Shown here: positions 1 through 6,728 of the stretch, piece by piece
Layout of the letters: each line of letters opens with the position of its first letter
Position numbering within the stretch: position 1 is the first letter of the stretch
Assembly: GCA_945863825.1 (NCBI GenBank)
Contig: CAMBBY010000001.1
Span: forward strand, 1-20,953
Source of the DNA: an uncultured Prevotella sp.
GTDB lineage: Bacteria > Bacteroidota > Bacteroidia > Bacteroidales > Bacteroidaceae
Length of the DNA: 20,953 bases
Direction: 5' to 3'
The notes under the pieces: generated by a model
Seen by the model: the letters and a program-made list of their open reading frames with translations, nothing else
Databases searched by the model: none
Told to the model about the DNA's origin: nothing
Position numbers and translations under genes: made by a program

Positions 1-43
1 ACAAGGAGTATCGTCGGCAGCGTCAGATGTGTATAAGAGACAG
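1..43 (+). other. Illumina Nextera adapter and i5 index (contamination)
   Basis: Positions 11-43 match the Nextera Read 1 transposase adapter, ending in the 19-base Tn5 mosaic end AGATGTGTATAAGAGACAG at 25-43. Positions 3-10 read AAGGAGTA, the standard i5 index S507, and positions 1-2 (AC) fit the end of the P5 primer. This order, P5 end then index then adapter then insert, is exactly that of a library molecule. It is therefore untrimmed sequencing adapter at a contig end, and genomic sequence begins at 44. Confidence 0.98.
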
Positions 44-804
44 ACCATGCCCAGAGGCATATTGATGGCCGTAATCGGAACATCGATTGTCTCTTCGGTC
101 AGGACATCAGGATAGACTGAAAGGCGCACCGCATTCGGAACTATCTTGACGCCCACAATCTTCTGCAAGTGCACCGTCTTGTGGATCGTATCCTGCAAGT
201 TGAGATAGTTGAATGGTTCTATCTCCACATAGCGCAACTGGTCGAGCCGCTTCTTGTTGGCATAAACCGTCACCGTGCCCGGCAGGAATTCTGTATGAGC
301 CAGATAATAAGTCTTGCTCGTCGTAATCTTTCCCCTGAACTTGACAGGCACCTGCTTGGAAGCACCGTATGTGAAATAGAAATCCAGCTTTTCAGGCTTT
401 ACTGACAGAAGTTTGCTGGAGCCATAGAGCTGGCTCTGCACCTGCTTCACCATGTCGGCATTCGGAATCACGCCGTGCCCCTGATCCTCATCTGCATAAG
501 TAGCAAACTTGAACGAGAGCGGCTTAAACCATTTGCCATATTTGTAGGTAACCAATGTAAAACTCTTATCCCTCACCATAACCCGCACAGTATCAGCAGG
601 TTCGTCGGTCACAACGGCATTACGAGGCACATTGACAAGGCGCACAGGCACCTCTAATTCTTCCTCATAAGTCTCATTGAGCACCATCATCAACCAGAAA
701 GCACCGCTGAGAAAGAGAAAGAACAAAAAAATCAGAAACTCCTTGTTCAGCGCACTGAACAAAAAGTTTCTAATCACTTGCCATATTTTTCCTATATTAT
801 GCAT
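44..804 (-). CDS. YbbR-like domain protein, 3' end missing
   Basis: The frame is open from an ATG at 804 down to the adapter junction, about 253 codons with no stop seen. The protein starts MHNIGKIWQVIRNFLFSALN, has one hydrophobic segment at about residues 23-42, then beta-rich extracytoplasmic sequence typical of YbbR repeats (for example EVPVRLVNVPRNAVV and the later VGVKIVPNAVRLSVYP). YbbR/CdaR proteins are membrane-anchored; in Firmicutes CdaR modulates the c-di-AMP cyclase, but the role in Bacteroidetes is not settled. The start overlaps the yajC stop by 8 bases, which points to translational coupling, and nusB-yajC-ybbR is a common Bacteroidales order, often followed by coaE. The C-terminus and any following gene are lost at the contig end. 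A family member is fairly certain; the exact role is not. Confidence 0.85.
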
Positions 805-1108
805 TTGGAGTCTGAGCAGTAGCATCAGCGAACACGTAGCCCTTAGCTACAGTGATTACTACGCCACGAGCAATCTCAACATCTACAGTATTCTGCTCCA
901 AGTTGATACGCTTAACGGTGCCATAAACACCACCGCCAGTAACAACCTTAGAACCTTCCTGCAGAGAGTTCTGGAATTTGCGGATTTCCTTCTGCTTCTT
1001 CTGCTGAGGACGAATCATGAAAAACCACATGATAACAAAAATTGCTACCATCATAACGAGGAAGCTTATATTACCACCACCACCTTGTGCTTGCAATAAT
1101 AAATTCAT
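797..1108 (-). CDS. yajC: Preprotein translocase subunit YajC
   Basis: This 103-residue protein has the YajC layout. A short glycine-rich N-terminus (QAQGGGG) precedes one transmembrane helix at about residues 14-32, followed by the family signature IRPQQKKQKE and a small cytoplasmic domain with EGSKVVTGGGVYGTV. YajC associates with SecDF next to the SecYEG channel in the inner membrane and is usually dispensable. It lies between nusB (126 bases upstream) and the ybbR-like gene (8-base overlap), so it is probably part of one operon read from the promoter upstream of nusB. Length and motif are normal for the family. The ATG at 1108 is the only sensible start, because the helix begins 13 residues later. 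Confidence 0.95.
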   Translation of the reverse strand: MNLLLQAQGGGGNISFLVMMVAIFVIMWFFMIRPQQKKQKEIRKFQNSLQEGSKVVTGGGVYGTVKRINLEQNTVDVEIARGVVITVAKGYVFADATAQTPNA

Positions 1109-1196
1109 AGTTGCTATTATTTAAAATGTTATTAATATTCTGTTTTCAACTTCAGTCTATCGACCTCAGTCAGTTTTCATTACGGAACTTTATCTT

Positions 1197-1242
1197 CCTT
1201 TCGGACCCTTATCTTCCGTATTCCTTTCGGACCTTTATCTTC
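1197..1242. repeat. Imperfect 20-base tandem repeat at the nusB 3' end
   Basis: The plus-strand unit CCTTTCGGACCYTTATCTTC occurs at 1197-1216 and 1223-1242 (period 26, one mismatch). A partial third copy, GGAACTTTATCTTC, lies just to the left at about 1184-1197. The right-hand copy covers the nusB stop codon and last codons; the others lie in the nusB-yajC gap. It probably arose by slippage. Confidence 0.7.
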
Positions 1243-2188
1243 TGTGATGTTCCTTGCGAGGAGGCAATTCCTTGGCAATGATACCACGGTCGATGAGGAA
1301 TCTGCCGATATTGTCAAGCATTCCGTTCACATATCCGCCGCTTCGAGGAGTACTATACACCTTGGCCAAGTCAACATATTCATTGATAGTGACAGAAGCA
1401 GGAATATTTGGGAAATTGACCATCTCTGCAATGGCAATCTGCATGATAACCACATCCATGTAAGCCAGACGGGAGAAATCCCAGTTGCGGGAAGCATCAC
1501 TCATATAGCGCTGATACTGGTCGCAATTGAGGATGGTAGAACGGAACAGCTTACGGGCAAAGTCACGATCCTCCAAATCTTTATATTCAGGAAGAAGTTC
1601 CTGGTCGGCCTTATTCTCCTGCTCGAAACGCTTGATGGTCTTGAGCACGAATGTGTCAACCACTTCTTTGTCATCATTCCAATAGAGACTCTTTTCCTCC
1701 AAAAGAGCATCCAGCTCTTCATTGCTCATCACGAAGTTCTTGTAGAACTTACGCCAAGCCTCACGGTCAGCCTCATAGTTGTCTTCCTCTGAAGCCATGT
1801 ACTCCTGAAACACCTCGCTGGCTGTAATGTTAGTGTAGAGCTTGCGCACGAATTCAATGTCATCATCCCATGAAGAATGTTTCGCATCAATCCAATCACC
1901 CAACATTTTGTTTTCTTCCAACTGAACTGCAAAACGATTGAACGCAAATTTCTGCGATGGAGCCTCTGCCCCTTCACGCTGAGCACGAGCCAACTCCACG
2001 TCGTAACGCTTGCGAGCCTCTTTAGTGACAGCCACAATGAGTTGCAACATGTAGTTATACAAGTCGTACGCTTTAGAAAGACTAAACAACAATTCCTTCT
2101 CAGCATTATCCATGTTGTGATTGCCGTTTTGATAGTACGCATAGGTTAACTGTACAATCTTTCTTCTAATTAAATCCCTATTAATCAT
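1235..2188 (-). CDS. nusB: Transcription antitermination factor NusB (long Bacteroidetes form)
   Basis: At 317 residues this is about twice the length of E. coli NusB; the long form is usual in Bacteroidales. The NusB fold is in the C-terminal part, about residues 205-310. The hallmark helix sequence is clear there: TINEYVDLAKVYSTPRSGGY followed by VNGMLDNIGRFL. The N-terminal 150-200 residues are helical, charged and specific to this lineage. NusB binds the boxA RNA with NusE (S10) and supports antitermination of rRNA operons. The ATG at 2188 directly follows a TAAT-rich leader, and a promoter-like element lies about 50 bases upstream. yajC and the ybbR-like gene follow on the same strand. 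The last codons lie in a short tandem repeat, so the C-terminal tail (HHRR) may vary between strains. Confidence 0.93.
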   Translation of the reverse strand: MINRDLIRRKIVQLTYAYYQNGNHNMDNAEKELLFSLSKAYDLYNYMLQLIVAVTKEARKRYDVELARAQREGAEAPSQKFAFNRFAVQLEENKMLGDWIDAKHSSWDDDIEFVRKLYTNITASEVFQEYMASEEDNYEADREAWRKFYKNFVMSNEELDALLEEKSLYWNDDKEVVDTFVLKTIKRFEQENKADQELLPEYKDLEDRDFARKLFRSTILNCDQYQRYMSDASRNWDFSRLAYMDVVIMQIAIAEMVNFPNIPASVTINEYVDLAKVYSTPRSGGYVNGMLDNIGRFLIDRGIIAKELPPRKEHHRR

Positions 2189-2234
2189 TCTCTAATAATT
2201 TAAAGGTTTATATTACTGTCGTTATTTGACACGG

Positions 2235-2266
2235 CAAAAATACATATTTTATATGGAACATGCAAG
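2235..2266 (-). promoter_or_regulatory. Probable promoter of the nusB-yajC-ybbR operon
   Basis: Read on the minus strand, TATTTTTG at 2242-2235 matches the Bacteroidetes -7 element TAnnTTTG. CTTG at 2266-2263 is a near match to the -33 TTTG, with a 20-base spacer. It lies 46 bases upstream of the nusB ATG. Confidence 0.6.
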
Positions 2267-2365
2267 AAATCAGTGGATATTTTCTACTTTTTTAAGGATA
2301 GAAAGCCCGTTTACCCCCTTCTGAGTCCTCAAAGAATTACTTTTTAGCATTTTTTTCTTCATAAA

Positions 2366-2397
2366 TTTGCTTATTTCAAATATTTGTTGTAATTTTG
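2366..2397 (+). promoter_or_regulatory. Promoter of rplY
   Basis: TTTG at 2366-2369 and TAATTTTG at 2390-2397, separated by 20 bases, form a good Bacteroidetes sigma-ABfr promoter. Transcription would begin near 2404, leaving a leader of about 70 bases before the rplY ATG. It is divergent from the nusB promoter, and the two together explain the 287-base intergenic region. Confidence 0.75.
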
Positions 2398-2475
2398 CAC
2401 CCGCTTTTGCAAAGCTTATCCGTGTGATGGCGAGTTAAGGCACTAATTATTAATACTTAATTTAGAGTAACACAA

Positions 2476-3081
2476 ATGAAAGAGATTAATGTAACAGGTC
2501 AGAAGCGTACAGACCTTGGCAAGAAAGCTTCTAAGTCATTGCGTAAGGAAGGTTTTATTCCTTGTAACTTGTATGGTGAGAAGAAGGGTGAGAACGGTGC
2601 TCCAGAGGCATTGTCATTCGCTGTTCCTTTCGCTGAGTTGCGTAAGGTTATCTACACTCCTCACGTATATGTTATCAACCTCATCATCGACGGTGAGAGC
2701 CACACAGCTATCATGAAGGAGATTCAGTTCCACCCAACTACAGACGCTCCTTTGCACGTTGACTTCTACGAGGTGAACGACCAGAAGCCTATCACTATCG
2801 GTATTCCAGTGAAGTTGGTAGGTCTCGCACAGGGTGTTCGTGATGGTGGTCGTATGAACCTCTCTATCCGTAAGATCAACGTAACTGCTCCTTACCAGGT
2901 AATTCCTGAGCACCTCGATATTGACGTTACTGAGTTGAAGATCGGTAAGAGCATCAAGGTTGGTGACCTTTCTTTCGAGGGTCTTGAGTTGGCTACAAGC
3001 AAGGCTGTTGTAGTTTGCTCTATCAAGATGACTCGTAATGCACAGCTCGCTGCTCAGCAGACTGCTGATGAAGCTGAGTAA
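2476..3081 (+). CDS. rplY: 50S ribosomal protein L25/general stress protein Ctc
   Basis: This is the long, two-domain form (201 residues). Residues 1-95 are the L25 5S-rRNA-binding domain (TDLGKKASKSLRKEGFIPCN, then the late IQFHPTTDAPLHVDFYEV). Residues 96-190 are the TL5/CTC beta domain (PVKLVGLAQGVRDGGRMNLS), with a short acidic tail. It binds 5S rRNA in the large ribosomal subunit. Arginine is encoded by CGT in every case I checked but one (CGC-free, with one CCGT-context CGT), a bias expected of a highly expressed gene and stronger than in the following pth. The start ATG follows the sequence GAGTAACACAA. pth begins 46 bases after the stop and the S4 gene follows, a conserved Bacteroidales trio. 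Confidence 0.95.
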   Translation: MKEINVTGQKRTDLGKKASKSLRKEGFIPCNLYGEKKGENGAPEALSFAVPFAELRKVIYTPHVYVINLIIDGESHTAIMKEIQFHPTTDAPLHVDFYEVNDQKPITIGIPVKLVGLAQGVRDGGRMNLSIRKINVTAPYQVIPEHLDIDVTELKIGKSIKVGDLSFEGLELATSKAVVVCSIKMTRNAQLAAQQTADEAE

Positions 3082-3127
3082 TCTTGCTTAGACAACCCGT
3101 AGATTTAAACTTTTTAGATTTTTCAAA

Positions 3128-3700
3128 TTGGATAAATATTTGATTTGTGGTCTTGGAAATCCAGGCGATGAATACGCAGGAACGAGACACAACACGGGAT
3201 TTATGGTATTGGACGCTTTTGCTAAAGCGTCCAATATTCATTTTGAGGATAAGCGTTACGGATTCGTGGCTGAAACTTCCATCAAGGGGCGTAAGGTGTT
3301 CCTTCTGAAACCTACCACCTTCATGAACCTCAGCGGCAACGCTGTAAGATACTGGCTCAACCAGGAGAAGATAGATCAGAAGAGACTGCTCGTCATCAGC
3401 GATGAACTGGCTCTGCCGCTCGGCGCTTTCAGACTGAAAGCCAACGGAAGCAACGGCGGACACAATGGACTGGGACACATCCAGCAGCTTATCGGACAGA
3501 ACTACGCCCGACTGCGCATGGGCATCGGAAACGAATATCCACGCGGAGGACAGGTGGATTGGGTACTCGGAAAATACACAGAGGAAGACATGAAGGAACT
3601 GCAACCTGCCATCGACCTCGGTGTGGACATCATCAAAAGCTTCGTCCTGCAAGGTATTGACATTACAATGAATCAATACAACAAGTTAGGAAAGAAATGA
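3128..3700 (+). CDS. pth: Peptidyl-tRNA hydrolase, TTG start
   Basis: The protein recycles peptidyl-tRNAs that drop off ribosomes. It is 190 residues, the normal length. N11 and the catalytic H21 are in GLGNPGDEYAGTRHNTGF, the substrate-binding segment is KPTTFMNLSGNAV, the catalytic-network aspartate is in ISDELALPLG, and GSNGGHNGL follows. The start is TTG at 3128: the frame is open back to a TAG at 3089-3091 with no ATG or GTG, and a TTG start places the conserved KYLICGLGNPG at the normal distance from the N-terminus. The gene is 46 bases after rplY and ends 3 bases before the S4 gene, so it is likely cotranscribed with both. No strong Shine-Dalgarno is visible, which is common in Bacteroidetes. 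Confidence 0.95.
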   Translation: MDKYLICGLGNPGDEYAGTRHNTGFMVLDAFAKASNIHFEDKRYGFVAETSIKGRKVFLLKPTTFMNLSGNAVRYWLNQEKIDQKRLLVISDELALPLGAFRLKANGSNGGHNGLGHIQQLIGQNYARLRMGIGNEYPRGGQVDWVLGKYTEEDMKELQPAIDLGVDIIKSFVLQGIDITMNQYNKLGKK

Positions 3701-3703
3701 CAA

Positions 3704-4123
3704 ATGAAAGAAACAGCAAGAATAGACAAATGGCTCTGGGCTGCCAGAATCTACAAGACACGCAGCATTGCAGCTGATGCCTGCAAGAATGGGCGCGTCA
3801 CCGTGGGCGGCGTAAACAGAAAACCATCCTACATGATCAAGAGAGGAGATGTGGTCAGCGTGAAAAAGGCGCCTATCACCTACTCTTTTGAAGTGCTCGA
3901 CTGCATTGAGCAACGAGTTGGTGCTAAAATGCTCTTCGCTGTCTATAAGAATGTAACCGACCCTAAGCAGTATGAACTGCTGGAAATGAGCCGCATCAGC
4001 GGTTTCGTGGACAGAGCCAGAGGTACAGGCCGTCCTACTAAGAAGGAACGACGTGCGCTGGATGCTTTCGTGGACCCAGCCATGTTCGGATTTGAAGATG
4101 AAGACTGGGAGGAAGAGGAATAA
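3704..4123 (+). CDS. S4-domain RNA-binding protein (Hsp15/HslR-like)
   Basis: The 139-residue protein opens with a textbook S4 domain: RIDKWLWAARIYKTRSIAAD, then NGRVTVGGVNRKPSYMIKRG and DVVSV. In E. coli, Hsp15 (HslR) of this family binds free 50S subunits carrying a blocked nascent chain. That fits the company of peptidyl-tRNA hydrolase and L25, but the substrate here is not shown. The middle section has basic residues (GTGRPTKKERR), and the C-terminus is a strongly acidic tail (EDEDWEEEE). The ATG is 3 bases after the pth stop, so the two are surely translated from one message. There is no terminator directly after it; the next one is the hairpin at 4357. Confidence 0.9.
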   Translation: MKETARIDKWLWAARIYKTRSIAADACKNGRVTVGGVNRKPSYMIKRGDVVSVKKAPITYSFEVLDCIEQRVGAKMLFAVYKNVTDPKQYELLEMSRISGFVDRARGTGRPTKKERRALDAFVDPAMFGFEDEDWEEEE

Positions 4124-4135
4124 AAGTTGCGCAAC

Positions 4136-4280
4136 CAGGATTCCTATTGGAATCTCATACGAATACAAGGGTTTCTGCCTGGATGCTCGCTACAACATCG
4201 GCAGCACCAAGGTTTTCGACAAAGGTGATGGTAACCACTCTGTATTCCAGTTGACACTCGGTTACAAGTTTGCTCTCTAA
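4136..4280 (+). pseudogene. 3' remnant of an outer-membrane beta-barrel protein gene
   Basis: In one frame about 46 codons read as the last strands of a barrel: PIGISYEYKGFCLDARYNIG, then a short turn and SVFQLTLGYKFAL before TAA. Alternating aromatic/hydrophobic residues and the final YKF motif resemble the C-terminal beta signal of PorT/OmpA-barrel-type Bacteroidetes proteins. No start codon, signal peptide or upstream strands are present. The frame only continues backwards as an out-of-frame shadow inside the S4 gene. It therefore looks like what is left after a deletion that fused the tail of a barrel gene to the pth-S4 operon. A chimeric assembly join is a less likely alternative. Confidence 0.65.
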
Positions 4281-4356
4281 ACTCAGAACTGAATAAGAAT
4301 CATAGATTCAAAGAACTGTTTTTAAATGATAAATCAACGAGAACAGTTTAAATAAA

Positions 4357-4403
4357 AATCCCTCTCAACAAACCGGACATCGTCCTGTAAGTTGAGAGGG
4401 ATT
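4357..4403. terminator. Bidirectional terminator with a nested loop hairpin
   Basis: AATCCCTCTCAAC (4357-4369) pairs perfectly with GTTGAGAGGGATT (4391-4403), a 13-base-pair stem. The 21-base loop holds a second small stem, GGAC (4375-4378) with GTCC (4382-4385). T-rich sequence follows on the plus strand (CTCTTTT) and A-rich sequence precedes it, so it can stop transcription from the rplY-pth-S4 side and from the DUF308 gene on the minus strand. Confidence 0.85.
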
Positions 4404-4426
4404 CTCTTTTGAATATGATTGAGTTT

Positions 4427-5089
4427 TTACTTTTCCTGATGATCCTCCTTGATTTCCTCTATATAGGAAACATCATTCGAAGAAGAAGGAGTTGATGAAC
4501 TGATTTCTTCTGCCTTCGTCCATTTCCGCTTATTGTTGGCAATCTTGAATGCATCGATACATTCCACAACACCATAGATGAGCATGGTCCAGCCGATGAT
4601 GAAGAGCGGTGCCGAGGCTATGGCTGAAGGTTTGATGACAGCAAGCAAACCAATCAGGAGAATGATGGAAGGAAAAATCCAATAAACAATTCCCACACGT
4701 CCCAACTTGCGAGCCGTAGCAAGATTCATAAACTGCGTCAATGCGCCCATAATCAGAATGACAGAAAGAATGAACATCAGACTGTTGATGAACGTATTAG
4801 GCATCAGAGCCAAAATCAAACCCAGACAGAGACTGCCTATTCCCACAATAGGAAAATGAGGAGTCAACCCCGTGAGCTGCTTTCCATTAGCATCATAAAC
4901 AACACCTACTTTACCCGAATTCCTCTTGGCACAGAAATAGGTAACGATGGAAATGACTCCCGAGAGGAAAAACAACACACCGATGGCGATGGTAATCCAA
5001 GTAACCGTCTGATCACGATACTGAATGAGAAGTGCACCTACGATAATCGCACAGATTGCACGGAAAAATGAACTATGTATTACTTTCAT
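4427..5089 (-). CDS. DUF308/HdeD-like six-helix membrane protein
   Basis: This 220-residue protein is mostly hydrophobic. About six membrane helices fall near residues 8-24, 29-53, 78-97, 100-124, 132-153 and 156-177, arranged as repeated helix pairs as in the HdeD/DUF308 family. A charged tail of about 40 residues (from KIANNKRKWTKAEE to the end) should be cytoplasmic. E. coli HdeD is linked to acid resistance at high cell density, but most DUF308 members have no assigned function, so none is given here. The gene is monocistronic: it has its own promoter on the minus strand and ends about 24 bases before the shared terminator hairpin. Its promoter overlaps that of the divergent phosphatase gene. 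Confidence 0.85.
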   Translation of the reverse strand: MKVIHSSFFRAICAIIVGALLIQYRDQTVTWITIAIGVLFFLSGVISIVTYFCAKRNSGKVGVVYDANGKQLTGLTPHFPIVGIGSLCLGLILALMPNTFINSLMFILSVILIMGALTQFMNLATARKLGRVGIVYWIFPSIILLIGLLAVIKPSAIASAPLFIIGWTMLIYGVVECIDAFKIANNKRKWTKAEEISSSTPSSSNDVSYIEEIKEDHQEK

Positions 5090-5133
5090 TTCTTTTTAGA
5101 TTAATATTCGACAAACTATTAAAAAAACTTCTA

Positions 5134-5164
5134 CAAAAATACAAACTATCTTTGATAAATCCAA
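5134..5164 (-). promoter_or_regulatory. Probable promoter of the DUF308 gene
   Basis: On the minus strand, TATTTTTG at 5141-5134 is a full match to TAnnTTTG. TTGG at 5164-5161 is a weak -33 at 19-20 bases. It lies 45 bases upstream of the ATG at 5089 and overlaps the divergent promoter at 5151-5181, so the two may compete. Confidence 0.55.
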
Positions 5165-5181
5165 CTTTTTTTGTAATTTTG
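5151..5181 (+). promoter_or_regulatory. Promoter of the histidine phosphatase gene
   Basis: TTTG (5151-5154), a 19-base spacer and TAATTTTG (5174-5181) are a near-perfect Bacteroidetes promoter. The ATG is 20 bases beyond the -7 element, so the leader is very short, about 12-14 bases. Confidence 0.8.
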
Positions 5182-5200
5182 TTGGCAAATTAAGGATATT

Positions 5201-5734
5201 ATGACAAAATTGTATTTAGTTAGACATGGTGAGACTGTAGATAATGCAGCCCAGATTATGCAAGGACAAACACCAGGCAAGTTAAACACCACCGGCATTG
5301 CCCAAGCTGAGGAAGTAGCTCGCAAGATGGCCAATGACCACATTGATATATTCATATCCAGCGATCTCTACCGCAGCATCCAGACTTGTGAGATAATCGC
5401 CCTACCTCATTTTCAGGACGAGAAATCCATGAAACAAGCCATGATTACAACCCCACTGATACGGGAGCGCGACTGGGGCGATTTCACAGGTAAGTTCATC
5501 CCAAGTCTTCCCAAGAATCCGAAAGACTGGCCAGACAACATCGAATCTATCGAAAAGATGAAATCACGCGCACAGAATTTCCTCACCTGGCTCAAGGTGA
5601 CCTATCCCGACAAAACTATTCTTGCCGTAGGACACGGCATTATCAACAAGGCTATTCAGAGCGTTTATTTCAAGCGCCCTATGAACGAGATAGAAAAGAT
5701 GGGAAACGCAGAGGTAAGAGTTCTGGTCTTATAA
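5201..5734 (+). CDS. Histidine phosphatase family protein (phosphoglycerate mutase-like)
   Basis: The 177-residue protein carries the family's catalytic set. The motif LVRHGET has the phosphorylated H9 and R8, a second arginine sits near residue 58 (SSDLYRSIQT), the acid E89 is in IRERDWGDFTG, and the second catalytic histidine H145 is in LAVGHG. Such cytosolic phosphatases act on small phosphorylated metabolites. The substrate cannot be read from sequence, and the length is too short for a glycolytic dPGM. It has its own promoter with a short leader. The dehydrogenase gene follows after 130 bases without an obvious terminator, so readthrough into it is likely. Confidence 0.9.
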   Translation: MTKLYLVRHGETVDNAAQIMQGQTPGKLNTTGIAQAEEVARKMANDHIDIFISSDLYRSIQTCEIIALPHFQDEKSMKQAMITTPLIRERDWGDFTGKFIPSLPKNPKDWPDNIESIEKMKSRAQNFLTWLKVTYPDKTILAVGHGIINKAIQSVYFKRPMNEIEKMGNAEVRVLVL

Positions 5735-5750
5735 TCTGCTTCTATTCCCC

Positions 5751-5770
5751 ACCTTATTATATATATAGAA
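5751..5770. repeat. 20-base AT-rich element, copy 1
   Basis: ACCTTATTATATATATAGAA is found here and again without mismatch at 13586-13605, in the same orientation and in both cases between genes. The remainder of the 5735-5864 gap is AT-rich, with short repeats of the type ACATTTAAC and TATAGAA. Confidence 0.6.
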
Positions 5771-5864
5771 GAATCCAAACTATAGAATACCCAATATCCT
5801 ATATGAAGAAGATTCTATATTCACACTTAACATTTCACATTTAACATTTAAAAACCCCTCTCTT

Positions 5865-6626
5865 ATGGCAAACAAAATCGCTTTGATTACAGGAGCTACC
5901 AGCGGTATCGGTGAAGCATGTGCACGCCGATTTGCCCAAGGCGGATACGACCTGATTCTTACAGGAAGAAACACAGGCAAGTTGGAAATCATCAAGAAAG
6001 AACTCGAAAATGCTTACGGCATTATGGTCCTTGCATTGGCTTTTGACATTCGCAACCGTGAAGCTGCCCAGAAAGCCGTTGATTATATTCCTTCACACAT
6101 GAAGAATATCGACGTACTCATCAATAATGCAGGTCTGGCTCGTGGACTGGAACCAGAATACGAGGGAGACTTTGAGGATTGGGATCAGATGATAGACACC
6201 AATATCAAGGGACTTCTCACCATGACCCGCCTCATCGTGCCAGGAATGGTCAGCAGAAATCATGGACACATTATCAATATCGGAAGTGTTGCCGGTGATG
6301 CTGCTTACGCAGGAGGCAATGTTTACTGCGCCACCAAAGCTGCCGTCAAGGCAATTACAGACGGACTCCGTATCGACGTGGCTCACACCAAAGTGCGCGT
6401 CACCAATGTAAAACCAGGATTGGTGGAAACCAATTTCTCCAACATCCGCTTCCATGGCGACAACGCCCGTGCCGACAGAGTTTACGACGGAATCGTACCA
6501 CTCAATGGTGATGATGTGGCAGATGTGGCTTTCTATGCAGCCAGTGCTCCAGAACACGTCCAGATAGCTGAAGTACTTGTGCTGGCCACCCATCAGGCAA
6601 ACGGCACCGTCATTCATCGCAACTAA
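5865..6626 (+). CDS. Short-chain dehydrogenase/reductase (YdfG-like)
   Basis: This is a classical SDR of 253 residues. The cofactor glycine motif is TGATSGIG at residues 9-16, the NNAG motif is at 87-90, and the active-site set is N113, S141, Y154 and K158 (YxxxK in YCATK). R35 after beta-strand 2 (LTGRN) favours NADP(H). The closest described relatives are YdfG-type reductases acting on 3-hydroxy acids such as serine/allo-threonine or malonic semialdehyde; the substrate here is not established. The end (PLNGDDVADVAFYAASAPEH) is typical of that group. The ATG follows a pyrimidine-rich stretch without a clear ribosome-binding site. It ends in a terminator region facing the convergent res gene. 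Confidence 0.92.
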   Translation: MANKIALITGATSGIGEACARRFAQGGYDLILTGRNTGKLEIIKKELENAYGIMVLALAFDIRNREAAQKAVDYIPSHMKNIDVLINNAGLARGLEPEYEGDFEDWDQMIDTNIKGLLTMTRLIVPGMVSRNHGHIINIGSVAGDAAYAGGNVYCATKAAVKAITDGLRIDVAHTKVRVTNVKPGLVETNFSNIRFHGDNARADRVYDGIVPLNGDDVADVAFYAASAPEHVQIAEVLVLATHQANGTVIHRN

Positions 6627-6633
6627 GAAATCC

Positions 6634-6656
6634 TCGCAAACAGAAAACGATTGCGA
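6634..6656 (+). other. Weak hairpin, possibly a decayed terminator
   Basis: TCGCAA (6634-6639) pairs with TTGCGA (6651-6656). The surrounding sequence begins AAATCCTCGC and contains AACGATT, as does the strong terminator at 12847-12890. It may be a decayed copy of the same kind of terminator, placed just before the strong hairpin at 6669. Confidence 0.4.
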
Positions 6657-6668
6657 ATAAAAACTCGA

Positions 6669-6700
6669 GTAGGAGAAAAACTAAGCAGTTTTTCTCCTAC
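6669..6700. terminator. Bidirectional terminator between the dehydrogenase and res
   Basis: GTAGGAGAAAAACT (6669-6682) pairs perfectly with AGTTTTTCTCCTAC (6687-6700) over 14 base pairs, with an AAGC loop. TTTTCGTTTT follows on the plus strand, and a T-rich stretch follows on the minus strand. It separates two convergent genes and marks the left edge of the defence segment. Confidence 0.92.
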
Positions 6701-6728
6701 TTTTCGTTTTCCGACCTCTCACACCACC

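Noticed and set aside
3023..3676. Open frame of 217 codons on the minus strand
   Set aside because: It is antisense to pth and to the end of rplY, both of which are certain. It has no domain, promoter or ribosome-binding site.
4053..4280. 75-codon frame starting inside the S4 gene
   Set aside because: Only its second half (from about 4136) resembles protein. The first half is an out-of-frame shadow of the S4 gene, so I list a remnant, not a gene.
6093..6617. Open frame of 174 codons on the minus strand
   Set aside because: It is antisense to the dehydrogenase, which has all its SDR motifs.
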